Positions 1 through 8,387 of a DNA stretch of 46,598 nucleotides are shown one piece after another. The translations under genes were made by a program, and so were the position numbers. The stretch's first letter is position 1, and every line of letters starts with the position of its first letter. The notes beneath the pieces are model-generated. The model was given only the letters and a program-made list of their open reading frames with translations. It had not been told where the DNA came from and did not search any database. Origin of the DNA: Phenylobacterium sp. (GTDB lineage: Bacteria; Pseudomonadota; Alphaproteobacteria; Caulobacterales; Caulobacteraceae); NCBI GenBank assembly GCA_003136395.1, contig PLEH01000065.1:1-46598 (forward strand), written 5' to 3'.

Positions 1-17
1 GTGATGGAATCAATCCA

Positions 18-638
18 CTAGCTCGCGTCCTTGGCGGCCTTGCGCGGGTCGACCTTCTCGGCCGGCGCCAGGCGCATGACTTCGGTCTGATATTTCTCGT
101 CTTCCCCGGCCGCCAGCAAGGGGGCCGCGTCGGCGACCGCCTGGATCAGCGGCTCGACCCACTTGAGGTCGGCCTTATGGAACTCCGAGAGCACATGGCC
201 GTGGACCAGGGTCTTGTCGCCGGGATGGCCGGTGCCGAGCCTGGCCCTGCGGTAGTAGGGGCCCACCTGGGCGGTGATCGAGCGCACGCCGTTGTTGCCC
301 GCCGCCCCGCCGCCGGCCTTCATCCGGAAGCGGCCGGGGGCCAGGTCGATCTCGTCGTAGAAGACCACGAGGTTCTCGGGCTCGATCTTGAAGAACTTCA
401 GCGCCTCGCCTACAGCGCGCCCGGCCTCGTTGTAGAAGGTCTGGGGCTTGAGGATCAGCGCCTTCACCGGCCCATCTGGGGTTTCGATCGATCCCTCGCA
501 AGCGAAGCTGCGGAAGCGCGAGCGCCAGGGGCCGAAGCCCCACCGGCGCGCGATCTCGTCCACGGCCATGAAGCCGATGTTGTGGCGCGTCTTGGCGTAG
601 GTCGGCCCCGGATTGCCGAGGCCCGCGATCAGCAGCAT
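18..638 (-). CDS. pth: Peptidyl-tRNA hydrolase
   Basis: Cytosolic enzyme that cleaves the ester bond of peptidyl-tRNAs dropped from stalled ribosomes and recycles the tRNA. The 206-residue protein has the family N-terminus (GLGNPG, Asn9), catalytic His19 in RHNIGF, Asn70 in QTFYN and Asp95 in FYDEIDL. The loop that usually reads GHNG is GNNG here (residues 114-117), so the usual His is Asn; the other catalytic residues are intact. The tail after about residue 185 is longer and more charged than in E. coli. The ATG has an AGGAGCGGG ribosome site upstream. It lies 47 nt after rplY on the same strand, a pairing common in bacteria, so the two are probably co-transcribed. Confidence 0.96.
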   Translation of the reverse strand: MLLIAGLGNPGPTYAKTRHNIGFMAVDEIARRWGFGPWRSRFRSFACEGSIETPDGPVKALILKPQTFYNEAGRAVGEALKFFKIEPENLVVFYDEIDLAPGRFRMKAGGGAAGNNGVRSITAQVGPYYRRARLGTGHPGDKTLVHGHVLSEFHKADLKWVEPLIQAVADAAPLLAAGEDEKYQTEVMRLAPAEKVDPRKAAKDAS

Positions 639-685
639 CTGGCCCCCCGCTCCTGACCCAGAAGATCAGAGCCGGGCGACGAGGA

Positions 686-1348
686 CTAGGCCTCCCCTTC
701 GGCTTCCGGAGCCTCTGCCTCGGCCGCGGCTTCAGCCACGGCTTCCTCGGCGGTCGCGGCGTCGGCGGCTTCGTCGGCATCGGCCATCGCAGAGGCGCTG
801 ACGATGGTCGCGACGGTCGCGTCGGCGTCGATGGCGGCCGCCACGCCCTGCGGCAGCTTCAGGTCGGAGACGCGAACCGAGTCGCCGATTTCCAGGCCGG
901 TCAGATCGACGACGATCTCTTCGGGGATCTGGTTGGCGTGGCAGGAGACCAGCAGTTCGTGCAGCACGACGTTGAGCGTGCCGCCGCGCTTCAGGCCGGG
1001 GGACTCCTCCTGGTGGGCGAAGTGCACGGCCACGCCGATCTTGATCGTCTGGTCGGCGGCGACGCGGTAGAGGTCGAAATGGGTCGGCGTGTCGGTGACC
1101 GGGTGCATGTCGACGGCCTTGGCGATGACCGACTGGGTCTCGGCGCCGTGCTTCAGGGTCACCAGGTGGCCGAGCAGCTTGCCGGTGTAGAGCGCCTTGC
1201 GGAACTCATTCATCTTCACCGCGATGGCCACGGGCGCCTTGTCGCCGCCGTACAGGATGCCGGGAACCAGGCCTTCGCGGCGGGCGACGCGCGCCCCGCC
1301 GGTGCCGGTGCGCTCGCGCACTTCAACATTCAAAACGATCTCGGCCAT
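686..1348 (-). CDS. rplY: 50S ribosomal protein L25 (Ctc family)
   Basis: Binds 5S rRNA in the large ribosomal subunit. At 220 residues it is the long Ctc/TL5 form: an L25 domain (about 1-95), then the TL5 beta-domain (about 98-185). The last 35 or so residues are a low-complexity Ala/Glu/Asp tail, which is typical of alphaproteobacterial versions and probably disordered. The ATG follows a GAGGCAAGG ribosome site. The gene is preceded by the terminator of the upstream lipoprotein gene, so it probably has its own promoter in the 90 nt between 1349 and 1438, and it reads into pth. Confidence 0.95.
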   Translation of the reverse strand: MAEIVLNVEVRERTGTGGARVARREGLVPGILYGGDKAPVAIAVKMNEFRKALYTGKLLGHLVTLKHGAETQSVIAKAVDMHPVTDTPTHFDLYRVAADQTIKIGVAVHFAHQEESPGLKRGGTLNVVLHELLVSCHANQIPEEIVVDLTGLEIGDSVRVSDLKLPQGVAAAIDADATVATIVSASAMADADEAADAATAEEAVAEAAAEAEAPEAEGEA

Positions 1349-1438
1349 GGCCTTGCCTCAAAACGAAACCGCCGCGCGTTGCGCGCGCGGCGACGAAATC
1401 TGGAACCCCATCAGGAGTTAGGGTGCGCGTAGATACAC

Positions 1439-1473
1439 AAAAGCCCCCGCCCGCGCAACGGGCGCAGGGGCTT
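1439..1473 (-). terminator. Rho-independent terminator after the lipoprotein gene
   Basis: Read on the minus strand, this is a GC-rich hairpin (arms AAGCCCC and GGGGCTT, extended by CGCCCG/CGGGCG with one mismatch) followed by TTTTGTG. The hairpin begins inside the TAA stop of the lipoprotein gene. It would end transcription of that gene before rplY. Confidence 0.8.
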
Positions 1474-2542
1474 AATTGCGCGAGCGCTTCTTGGCGTGGG
1501 ACTTGACCGTCGTGGTGGTCGAGGCCTTCTGCAGGGCCGCCTCGGCCGCGGCCTGGACGCGCGGATCGGCCGGTTCGGTGACGCCGGCGCCCTTCATCAG
1601 GCAGTGGCCGGTGTCCTCCAGCACGTGCTGGCCCAGGCAGAAGACGTCCTCATAGTGCGGCTTGGCCACCGCCAGGCACTGGTAGAGGTTGAGCTTGGAC
1701 ATGCTGAGGCAGGTGGCCGAGGCCGGGTCCGACAGGATCGGCATCACCTGGGCCAGGCTCGCGTCGTCGGCGTAGCCCAGGGCCGCGAGCGCGGCCACGG
1801 CGAGGCTGTGGATCACCAGGGGCGTGTAGGGCGGGCTGGCGCTCTCGCCTCCGGTCAGGCCCAGCTGACCGGAGCCGGAGACCGCCATCTGCAGGCGCGA
1901 GGTCTCCGCGATCTCACCCAGGGTCGGTTGCGCGGACAAGGACTTGGCCAGCTCCATGCGCTCCTGGCGGCTGGAGACCTCGGCCTTCGACCAGGACTGG
2001 TGCTGAACGTCATAGGCCGCCTGGTGCACGCTGTGACCGAGGGTCAGCAGCCGGCGGCCGTCGCCGCCGAGCGCGGTCATCACCAGGCCCGCGGCGCTGG
2101 ACGATCCGGAGAAGCCCACGGCGTAGGCCGGGTCCTTCATGATCTCATAGGCGACGGTGCGGCGTTGATCGGGGTCGGCGGCGAACTTGCGCACGCCCGC
2201 CACGAAGGCCGGGTCCTGCAGGGCGACCACGGCGCCGTAGGCGATGGCGCCGCGCAGAAGCTGGCCGGGCTCATAGGCCTCGCCGGTCGTCAGGCCCTGG
2301 GCGACGTCGGAACCGCTGGCGAACCCCGGCGAAATGGCGCTCGCGCGGGTGACATAGGCGCGATAGGCGCTGGCCTGCTCGACGACCCGCGGGGAAAGCG
2401 CGATCGGCGGGACCACCGCGGCGACCGGCGCCGGCGGCGGCGCGGGCGCCTCGGCCTTCGGCGCGGCGCAGCCGGCCAGCACGGCGGTGAGCGCGAGACT
2501 CGCCAGCAGATGCGACGAACGGGCGGACATTCTGGAGTTCAT
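1472..2542 (-). CDS. Putative lipoprotein of unknown function
   Basis: A 356-residue protein with a lipoprotein signal: charged start, hydrophobic stretch and lipobox LAGC with the acylated Cys at residue 25. A Pro/Ala linker follows (about 29-45). The mature part is Ala-rich and helical, and contains several Cys near residues 275-330 (CLSMSKLNLYQC, FCLGQ, HCLMKG) that could form disulfides in the periplasm. The C-terminus is very basic (KSHAKKRSRN). I chose the ATG at 2542 because GGGGAAGG lies just upstream and the signal peptide then sits at the N-terminus; an in-frame ATG 12 nt later is possible. I do not recognise a named family. The gene has its own terminator. Confidence 0.8.
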   Translation of the reverse strand: MNSRMSARSSHLLASLALTAVLAGCAAPKAEAPAPPPAPVAAVVPPIALSPRVVEQASAYRAYVTRASAISPGFASGSDVAQGLTTGEAYEPGQLLRGAIAYGAVVALQDPAFVAGVRKFAADPDQRRTVAYEIMKDPAYAVGFSGSSSAAGLVMTALGGDGRRLLTLGHSVHQAAYDVQHQSWSKAEVSSRQERMELAKSLSAQPTLGEIAETSRLQMAVSGSGQLGLTGGESASPPYTPLVIHSLAVAALAALGYADDASLAQVMPILSDPASATCLSMSKLNLYQCLAVAKPHYEDVFCLGQHVLEDTGHCLMKGAGVTEPADPRVQAAAEAALQKASTTTTVKSHAKKRSRN

Positions 2543-2661
2543 CGGTAAGCCTTCCCCACGAGCGCGTGGAATCACTCTTAGCCATCGTCCCCCGACAAGA
2601 TTGTGGCCTCGCACAGTAAACGCTTGCTGAGCAAGCGTCGCCACGGCGGAAAATCACGGCG

Positions 2662-3597
2662 TCAGTCGAACAGTTTCGACACGGATTCCTCATTGGCGAT
2701 GCGGCGGATCGCCTCGCCGATCAGCTTGTCGCAGCTGACATATCGGATCTTGCCGCCCTCGGTGGCGCGCTCCGGCGCGGAGATGGAATCGGTCATCACC
2801 AGCTCCTTGAGGATCGAGTTGTTCACCCGCTCGACCGCCGCGCCGGACATCACCCCGTGGGTGACATAGGCCGAGACCTCCGAGGCGCCGTTGTCGATCA
2901 GGGCCTGGGCGGCGTTGGTGAGCGTGCCGCCGCCGTCGATCATGTCGTCGAAGAGGATGCAGCGGCGGCCGGCCACGTCGCCGATGATGTTGGCCACCTC
3001 GCTCTTGCCGGGGCCGCTTCGGCGCTTGTCCACGATGGAGAGCTCGGCCTTCAGCCGCTCGGCCACCGCCAGCGCCCGGACCACGCCGCCGACGTCGGGC
3101 GAGACGATCATCAGCTCGCTGGTCTTGGAGTGATGGGCCTTGATGTCGGCGGCCAGGATCGGGGCGGAGAGCAGGTTGTCGGTGGGGATGTCGAAGAAGC
3201 CCTGAATCTGGCCGGAGTGCAGGTCCATGGTGAGCACCCGGTCGGCGCCGGCCCGCGTGATCAGATTGGCCACCAGCTTGGCCGAGATCGGCGTGCGGCC
3301 GCCGGTCTTGCGGTCCTGCCGGGCGTAGCCGAAGTAGGGCATGACGGCGGTGATCCGCCGGGCCGAGGCGCGTTTCAGCGCATCGATGCAGATCAGAAGC
3401 TCCATCAGATTGTCGTTGGCCGGGTAGCTGGTGGACTGGATCACGAAGACGTCCTCGCCTCGGACGTTCTCGTCGATGGTCACCCAGACCTCGTTGTCGG
3501 CGAAGCGCTTCACCTGGGCCTTGGTCAGCGGCAGGTCGAGGTGGGAGGCGACGGCTTCCGCCAGCGTGCGATTGGAGTTGCCGGCCAGCAGCTTCAT
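2662..3597 (-). CDS. prs: Ribose-phosphate pyrophosphokinase (PRPP synthase)
   Basis: Makes 5-phosphoribosyl-1-pyrophosphate from ribose-5-phosphate and ATP, the precursor of purines, pyrimidines, His, Trp and NAD. The 311-residue sequence is full length for class I. It carries the signature [12 protein letters not shown] (124-135), the catalytic flexible loop [11 protein letters not shown] (191-201) and the PRPP-binding loop [10 protein letters not shown] (216-225). The start is the ATG of MKLLAGNSN, the normal N-terminus. The gene lies 73 nt downstream of pgeF on the same strand and may be read from the lgt-midA-pgeF unit or from a promoter in that gap. Confidence 0.97.
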   Translation of the reverse strand: MKLLAGNSNRTLAEAVASHLDLPLTKAQVKRFADNEVWVTIDENVRGEDVFVIQSTSYPANDNLMELLICIDALKRASARRITAVMPYFGYARQDRKTGGRTPISAKLVANLITRAGADRVLTMDLHSGQIQGFFDIPTDNLLSAPILAADIKAHHSKTSELMIVSPDVGGVVRALAVAERLKAELSIVDKRRSGPGKSEVANIIGDVAGRRCILFDDMIDGGGTLTNAAQALIDNGASEVSAYVTHGVMSGAAVERVNNSILKELVMTDSISAPERATEGGKIRYVSCDKLIGEAIRRIANEESVSKLFD

Positions 3598-3670
3598 CGG
3601 TGCCCCACTGAGAATGCGCTAATGCGGCGGGCTTGTAGCAGGCGCAGCGTCTGAGTCGAACCCCCCGCTC

Positions 3671-4438
3671 TTAGGTCAACACGATCGCCGACAGCAGCCG
3701 CCCATAGTCGGGTTCGCCGGTCTTGAATGCGCGGCGGTTGGAGAAGAAGTCGGAGGCTTCCGCGCAGGTGTCGTGGCCGGTCCATTCGCAGGGTTCGACG
3801 CCGGCGGCGGCGAGGCGGCCGAGCACGAAGGCCGGCAGGTCGAACATCCGCTTTTCGGGGCCGGCGCCTGGGGCGAAGAAGCGCGCGTGGGCCGGATCGT
3901 CGGCTGTGAAGCGGTCGAGGAACTCCAGGCCGACTTCGTAGGAGGCGGGGCCGATGCAGGGGCCGACGGCGGCGCTGAGGCGCCGGCGCTCCGCGCCGAG
4001 GCTCTCCATCCGCGCGACGGTGGCCTCGACGATGCCGGCGAGCGCGCCCTTCCAGCCGGCGTGGCAGGCGCCGACCACGCCGGCCCGAGGGTCTGCCAGC
4101 AGGACGGGCGCGCAGTCGGCGGCCAGCGCCCCGCAGACGACGCCTGGCGTGGCGGTGACCACCCCGTCGGCCTGGGGCGGACTCCCGGGCCAGGGGCCGT
4201 CGGCGGCGAGCGCCAGGGCGGAGTGGACCTGATAGGCCGTGACGAGGGTCTCGGCCCCGAAGTGGGCGGCGCACCGGCGGCGGTTTTCGAGAACGGCGGC
4301 CGGGTCATCGCCCGAACCCAGGCCGACGTTCAGGCTGGCGTAGACGCCTTTCGACACCCCGCCGTGTCGAGTGAAGAAGGCGTGGCGGACGCCGGAGACC
4401 TCCAGCAGCTTCGAGGTGATGACGGGCAGGTCGGTCAT
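3671..4438 (-). CDS. pgeF: Multicopper-oxidase-like/LACC1 family protein PgeF (YfiH)
   Basis: A 255-residue member of the YfiH/LACC1 (DUF152) family. Members act on purine nucleosides and have also been linked to removal of a wrong amino acid from peptidoglycan precursors. The zinc ligands are visible as His72 in QVHS, Cys109 in DCAPVLL and His126 in CHAGWKG; GPCIGPASYEV (159-169) is the second signature. The start codon overlaps the stop of the upstream methyltransferase gene (ATGA), which indicates translational coupling. Confidence 0.92.
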   Translation of the reverse strand: MTDLPVITSKLLEVSGVRHAFFTRHGGVSKGVYASLNVGLGSGDDPAAVLENRRRCAAHFGAETLVTAYQVHSALALAADGPWPGSPPQADGVVTATPGVVCGALAADCAPVLLADPRAGVVGACHAGWKGALAGIVEATVARMESLGAERRRLSAAVGPCIGPASYEVGLEFLDRFTADDPAHARFFAPGAGPEKRMFDLPAFVLGRLAAAGVEPCEWTGHDTCAEASDFFSNRRAFKTGEPDYGRLLSAIVLT

Positions 4439-5490
4439 GGGTCGGGCTCGAAGGCGGGCGGGGTCCAGTCCGTGTAGATGGCGCAGACCTTGAAGAGCTC
4501 GCCCATCTGATCGGCTGCGATCAGGCGAGTGAGCTGGCGGCCGATCACCGCGCTGCGCTCGGGCGCGCCGCGGACCAGGGCCTCGGCGCGCTCGCCGATG
4601 CCGAGCCGGGCGAGGAAGTCGGTCTGGGTGAGGATCCGGGCCTCGGCGCCCTCGGCGCGGGCGGCGGCCATGACGGAGGGGAAGTCGGCGTGGACCGTGA
4701 GGTCGGCCTCGCCGGGGCAGGCCAGGGGGTCGACCTTCTCGTGTCGGCGAAGCGCCTGCAGGGTGTCGCCAAAGCCGGGCTCGGCGCGGCCGTAGTCGAT
4801 CAGGAGCGCGGCCCCGCCGTCGGCTGCGATCCGGCGGCCGAGCTCGGCGCCGAGCGCGGCTTGCGCCGCCGACTGTTCGAACACCTGGCCGACCGCGGCC
4901 TGCGGCAAGAGGCCCGCGGCCGGGGTGTCGGCGAGGCCGAAGGAGAGCTCCCCGTCGGCGCCCAGGCCCACCACCTGCTCGGCCCAGCCGATGGGCGTGC
5001 GCACGAACTGGCGGGCGGGCAGGCAGTCGAGGAGCTCGTTGGCGATCAGCAGGGTGGGCGCGCCTTCGGGGACCTCGGCCAGGTGCGAAGCCCACCGCAC
5101 GATTTCGCCCAGGCGTTCGGCCTGCAGCACGCGGAGCGGCGCGGAGGTCTCCACCAGCCAGACGTCGGCGGCGTCCAGGAAGCCCGGCGCGTGGCGCGCG
5201 GCCTTCAGGATGTCGCCCATCAGGGTCCCGTCGCCGGGGCCCATCTCGATGAGCCGCAGTTCGTCCGGCCGGCCCATCAGCTCCCAGGCCGAGGCGGCCC
5301 AGACGCCCAGCAGCTCGCCGAACATCTGGCTGACCATGGGCGCGGTCAGGAAGTCGCCGTCGGCCCCGATGGCCGGCCGGGTGGCGTAGTAGCCGAAGTC
5401 CGGATCGTGCAGGCAGGCGGTCATGTACTGGCCGACGCTGATCGGCCCGCCGGCCGAGATCTGCGCCCTCAGCCGGTCACGCAGGCCCAT
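4435..5490 (-). CDS. SAM-dependent methyltransferase, MidA/NDUFAF7 family
   Basis: A 351-residue class I methyltransferase of the family that includes mitochondrial NDUFAF7/MidA, which methylates an arginine of a complex I subunit during assembly. The glycine-rich SAM loop is IEMGPGDGTLMGD (about 86-98). The family N-terminus is present (ISVGQYMTACLHDPDFGYY), as is LLIANELLDCLPARQF. Its place between lgt and pgeF is common in Alphaproteobacteria. It overlaps lgt by 14 nt and pgeF by 4 nt, so the three form a coupled operon. The exact bacterial substrate is inferred from the family only. Confidence 0.9.
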   Translation of the reverse strand: MGLRDRLRAQISAGGPISVGQYMTACLHDPDFGYYATRPAIGADGDFLTAPMVSQMFGELLGVWAASAWELMGRPDELRLIEMGPGDGTLMGDILKAARHAPGFLDAADVWLVETSAPLRVLQAERLGEIVRWASHLAEVPEGAPTLLIANELLDCLPARQFVRTPIGWAEQVVGLGADGELSFGLADTPAAGLLPQAAVGQVFEQSAAQAALGAELGRRIAADGGAALLIDYGRAEPGFGDTLQALRRHEKVDPLACPGEADLTVHADFPSVMAAARAEGAEARILTQTDFLARLGIGERAEALVRGAPERSAVIGRQLTRLIAADQMGELFKVCAIYTDWTPPAFEPDP

Positions 5491-6325
5491 CGGCCGCCCG
5501 ATTTACGGCGGAGGGGGTTTCGGCAGGCTGGGTCTTGATCGCCGGCGGCAACGGCTCCTTGAGGCCGCGCCAGATCAGCCAGGCGCCGATTAGCACCATG
5601 GGTGCCGACAGCATCATCCCCATGGTCAGGCCGAGCGGGAAGTGCGGCATGTAGCTGTCAGGCTCGCGGACGTTTTCCAGGCTGATGCGGATGAGGCCAT
5701 AGCCTACGAGGAACATCCCCATCACCACGCCGCGCCGGTTCAGCCAGTGCTTGCCGTGGGTGGCCCAGCGCAGGAGCAGGAACATGGCGACGCCCTCCAG
5801 CGCGGCCTCGTAGAGCTGGCTCGGATGGCGCGGCAGCGGCCCGGCGTCTGGGAAGACCATGCCCCAGGGCACATGGGTGGGACGGCCCCAGAGCTCGCCG
5901 TTGACGAAGTTGGCGATCCTGACCAGGAAGCCGCCGATCGGTTCGGCGGCGACGATGATGTCGCCCAGCCGCAGGGGGTCGATCTTCTTGGACCGCGCGA
6001 AGGCGAAGCCGGCGATCAGCACGCCGAGCGCCCCGCCGTGGAAGCTCATGCCGCCGTGCCAGGTCTTCAGGATCTCGACCGGATCGGTCCAGATCAGGGA
6101 GGGGGTGTAGAAGACCACATGGCCCAGGCGGCCGCCGACGATGACGCCCACCATCAGCCACAGCATCAGGTCGTCGATCTGCTCGCCAGTGGCGGTGGGT
6201 GGACGGTGGGTCCAGAGCCGGGGGTTGCGGACCATGCCGACGACGTAGCGCCAGCCCAGGAGCATGGTCGCCACATAGGCGAGCGCATACCAGCGCAGCG
6301 CGAAGGGGCCGATCTGGACCAGCAC
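5477..6325 (-). CDS. lgt: Prolipoprotein diacylglyceryl transferase
   Basis: Inner-membrane enzyme that transfers diacylglycerol from phosphatidylglycerol to the lipobox Cys of prolipoproteins. It has about seven hydrophobic segments and the family motifs HGGMSFHGG and VRIANFVNGELWGRP. The only usual start codon is the GTG at 6325. However, the conserved Lgt N-terminus (HFPDINPV, normally just after the start Met) is encoded in frame upstream of it, from 6346. No ATG, GTG or TTG exists between that segment and an in-frame TAA, but a CTG at 6352 has GGAG seven bases upstream. The real protein may therefore begin at 6352. First gene of the lgt-midA-pgeF operon. Confidence 0.94.
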   Translation of the reverse strand: MLVQIGPFALRWYALAYVATMLLGWRYVVGMVRNPRLWTHRPPTATGEQIDDLMLWLMVGVIVGGRLGHVVFYTPSLIWTDPVEILKTWHGGMSFHGGALGVLIAGFAFARSKKIDPLRLGDIIVAAEPIGGFLVRIANFVNGELWGRPTHVPWGMVFPDAGPLPRHPSQLYEAALEGVAMFLLLRWATHGKHWLNRRGVVMGMFLVGYGLIRISLENVREPDSYMPHFPLGLTMGMMLSAPMVLIGAWLIWRGLKEPLPPAIKTQPAETPSAVNRAADGPA

Positions 6326-6470
6326 CGGATTGATATCGGGGAAATGCAGCAGCGGGCGGCTCCGGCGTTAGGGTTGCTTCACGCTTTAGAGGAGAAGCCC
6401 TTCGCTTTCACCCCTTGGCGACCATATAAGAGTGGCCGGCGGTCCCGTCGCCCGCCGCCCAGAGCGTGAG

Positions 6471-6761
6471 ATGCAGACCCAGAACCCCTTCCTTGATGAG
6501 ATGGCCAAGCTGTCGACGGCGGCCATGGGCCTGGCCCAGGCGGCGGGCGAAGAAGCCAAGGCCGCCTTCCGCGCCCAGGCCGACCGGATGGTCGCCGAGC
6601 TCGATCTGATCCGCCGCGACGACTTCGACGCGCTGAAGGCCGAGGTCGCCTCGCTCAGGGCCGAGGTGGAGGCGTTGCGCGCCGCGGCCCCCGCGGCGTC
6701 AAAGGCCCAGAAGGCCGCAAAACCCGCGGGCAAGGGGCCAAAAACAGGCGGCGTCGCCTGA
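6471..6761 (+). CDS. ubiK: UbiK/BMFP-type accessory factor
   Basis: A 96-residue helical protein of the membrane fusogenic/UbiK family (COG2960), which helps assemble the soluble ubiquinone-biosynthesis complex in Proteobacteria. The N-terminus (NPFLDEMAKLSTAAMG) is amphipathic. Residues 40-70 (FDALKAEVASLRAEVEALR) form a heptad-repeat coiled coil, the usual trimerisation segment. A Lys/Ala/Pro-rich tail ends the protein. The start is ATG 6471; the in-frame ATG at 6432 would add 13 poorly conserved residues. It is divergent from lgt. Confidence 0.85.
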   Translation: MQTQNPFLDEMAKLSTAAMGLAQAAGEEAKAAFRAQADRMVAELDLIRRDDFDALKAEVASLRAEVEALRAAAPAASKAQKAAKPAGKGPKTGGVA

Positions 6762-6906
6762 AAATCCCCCCTGCACACGCGAATGTGGGTGGATGCGACC
6801 ACGTACCGGGTGACGCACCGCTCGCAAATCACCCTAATTTCAGTCTCGCAGGCGATTCGGGGGCGGCCGGCTGCTCTCCGCCCGCTGCGAAAGGATCATG
6901 GGTCCC

Positions 6907-7410
6907 ATGGACACCCTAACGTCTGACGACAGCGTCCAGCTCGGCAGCGATCCGCTCGACGTGGTGGAACATGTGCTGGCCGCCGAGAACCTGCCCTTCG
7001 ACCGGACCGAAGACGGCGACCTGGCCTTCTCGCTGGCCGGGGACTGGAAGGACTACGAACTCTGGTTCGCCTGGCGGCCGGAGGGCGACTGCCTGCAGCT
7101 GTGCCTCAGCATGGACCTGACGGTCGCCGCCGAACAGCGCGCCGCGGCCCAGGAGCTGATCGCCCAGGTGAATCCGCGGGTGTGGCTGGGTCATTTCGAG
7201 CTCTGGGAAGACGGCGAGGTGATCTTCCGCCACGGCATGGCGCTGATGACCGGCGAGCAGCCGAGCCTGGCCCAGGCCGCGGCGATGATCGATGTGGCCG
7301 TCGAGGGCGCCGACCGTTTCTACCCGGCCTTCGACTTCCTGGCAAAGGGCTCCAAGTCGCCGGCCGAAGCCATCGCGGCCTGCATGTTCGAGACCGTCGG
7401 CGAGGCGTAG
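6907..7410 (+). CDS. YbjN domain-containing protein
   Basis: A 167-residue acidic protein with the YbjN/type III secretion chaperone-like fold common in Alphaproteobacteria (family DSVQLGSDPLDVVEHVL N-terminus). Its biochemical role is unknown; YbjN homologues affect stress and motility phenotypes. An AAAGGA ribosome site ends at 6894. The ATG at 6898 is only three bases from it, so I prefer the second in-frame ATG at 6907. It is separated from ubiK by 145 nt with no recognisable site and followed by an inverted repeat. Confidence 0.82.
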   Translation: MDTLTSDDSVQLGSDPLDVVEHVLAAENLPFDRTEDGDLAFSLAGDWKDYELWFAWRPEGDCLQLCLSMDLTVAAEQRAAAQELIAQVNPRVWLGHFELWEDGEVIFRHGMALMTGEQPSLAQAAAMIDVAVEGADRFYPAFDFLAKGSKSPAEAIAACMFETVGEA

Positions 7411-7426
7411 GCCCCATTTCTTGGCC

Positions 7427-7546
7427 GTCATTCCCAGGCTTGTCCCGGGAACCCAAGATCACCGGGATGAAGGGTGCGCTCGGCGGCGCCGTGCTCGATT
7501 CTGCACGACGGAGATCATAGGGTCCCGGCACAAGGCCGGGAATGAC
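7427..7546. repeat. Intergenic inverted repeat, type A copy 1
   Basis: The left arm (7427-7455) and right arm (about 7520-7546) are imperfect reverse complements built on GTCATTCCC and CCCGGGAACCC, as in the right-arm GGTCCCGG and GGGAATGAC. This resembles the dispersed intergenic palindromes of many alphaproteobacterial genomes. It lies between the YbjN gene and proC; a sister copy lies at 18484-18608. Confidence 0.75.
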
Positions 7547-7589
7547 GATCTAAATTGAGAGATTGAGCGCGGACCTCTAGGCTCCCCCC

Positions 7590-8387
7590 ATGATGACGCC
7601 GATCCTGATGCTGGGCGCCGGCCGGATGGGCGGGGCGATCCTGGAGGGCTGGACGAGGGCCGGGGCCTTCACAGCCGCCGACCTGATCATCGTCGATCCC
7701 TATCCGTCGGAGGCCGCGCTGGCCGCCGCCGCCGCCGGGGCCAGGCTCAATCCGCCAGACGCCGACCTCGCGGCGGCCCGCACGGTCATCCTCGCCGTGA
7801 AACCGCAGAAGTGGCTGGAGGCGGCGGGGCAGTTTGCGTCGTGGCTCTCGGCCGACGCGGTGATCGTCTCCATCGCGGCCGGGGTGAGCTCCCGCGACAT
7901 TTCCCGCGAGTTCGGCGGCCGGGTCACCGCCCGGGTGATGCCCAACACCGCCTGCGCCATCAACCAGGGGACCATGAGCCTCTACGCCGACGATCCGGCG
8001 GCGCTGGCCCGGGCGCATGCGCTGTTCGAGCCTCTGGGGACGGTGGTCGATCTCACCGACGAGAACCAGATCCACGCGGCGACGGCGGTGGCGGGCTCGG
8101 GGCCCGCCTATCTCTACGCCTTTGTCGAATCCCTTGAGGCGGCAGGGGCCGCGGCGGGCCTGCCGGCCGCCGACGCGAGCCGCATGGCGCGCTCGACTGT
8201 CATCGGCGCGGCGGCGCTGTTGGCGCAGACCGGGGAAGAGCCGTCAGAGCTGCGCCGCCAGGTGACCTCGCCGGCGGGCACCACCGAGGCGGCGCTGAAC
8301 GTGCTGCTGGGTGAGCACGGTCTGCCGCCCCTGCTGCGCGATGCGGTCGCGCGCGCCATGCGGCGGTCGAAGGAACTGGGCGGCTAG
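7590..8387 (+). CDS. proC: Pyrroline-5-carboxylate reductase
   Basis: Last step of proline synthesis: reduces pyrroline-5-carboxylate with NAD(P)H in the cytosol. The 265-residue sequence has the Rossmann loop GAGRMGGAI (9-17), the conserved VKPQ segment, VMPNTACAINQG and the C-terminal signature with TSPAGTT. The start is the first of two ATG codons. The stop TAG is followed directly by the GTG of the endonuclease III-like gene, so the two are co-translated. Confidence 0.95.
   Translation: MMTPILMLGAGRMGGAILEGWTRAGAFTAADLIIVDPYPSEAALAAAAAGARLNPPDADLAAARTVILAVKPQKWLEAAGQFASWLSADAVIVSIAAGVSSRDISREFGGRVTARVMPNTACAINQGTMSLYADDPAALARAHALFEPLGTVVDLTDENQIHAATAVAGSGPAYLYAFVESLEAAGAAAGLPAADASRMARSTVIGAAALLAQTGEEPSELRRQVTSPAGTTEAALNVLLGEHGLPPLLRDAVARAMRRSKELGG

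Noticed and set aside
1496-2548. A 350-codon plus-strand frame opposite the lipoprotein
   Set aside because: Arg/Gly/His-rich composition with no motif; the minus strand carries a signal peptide and lipobox.
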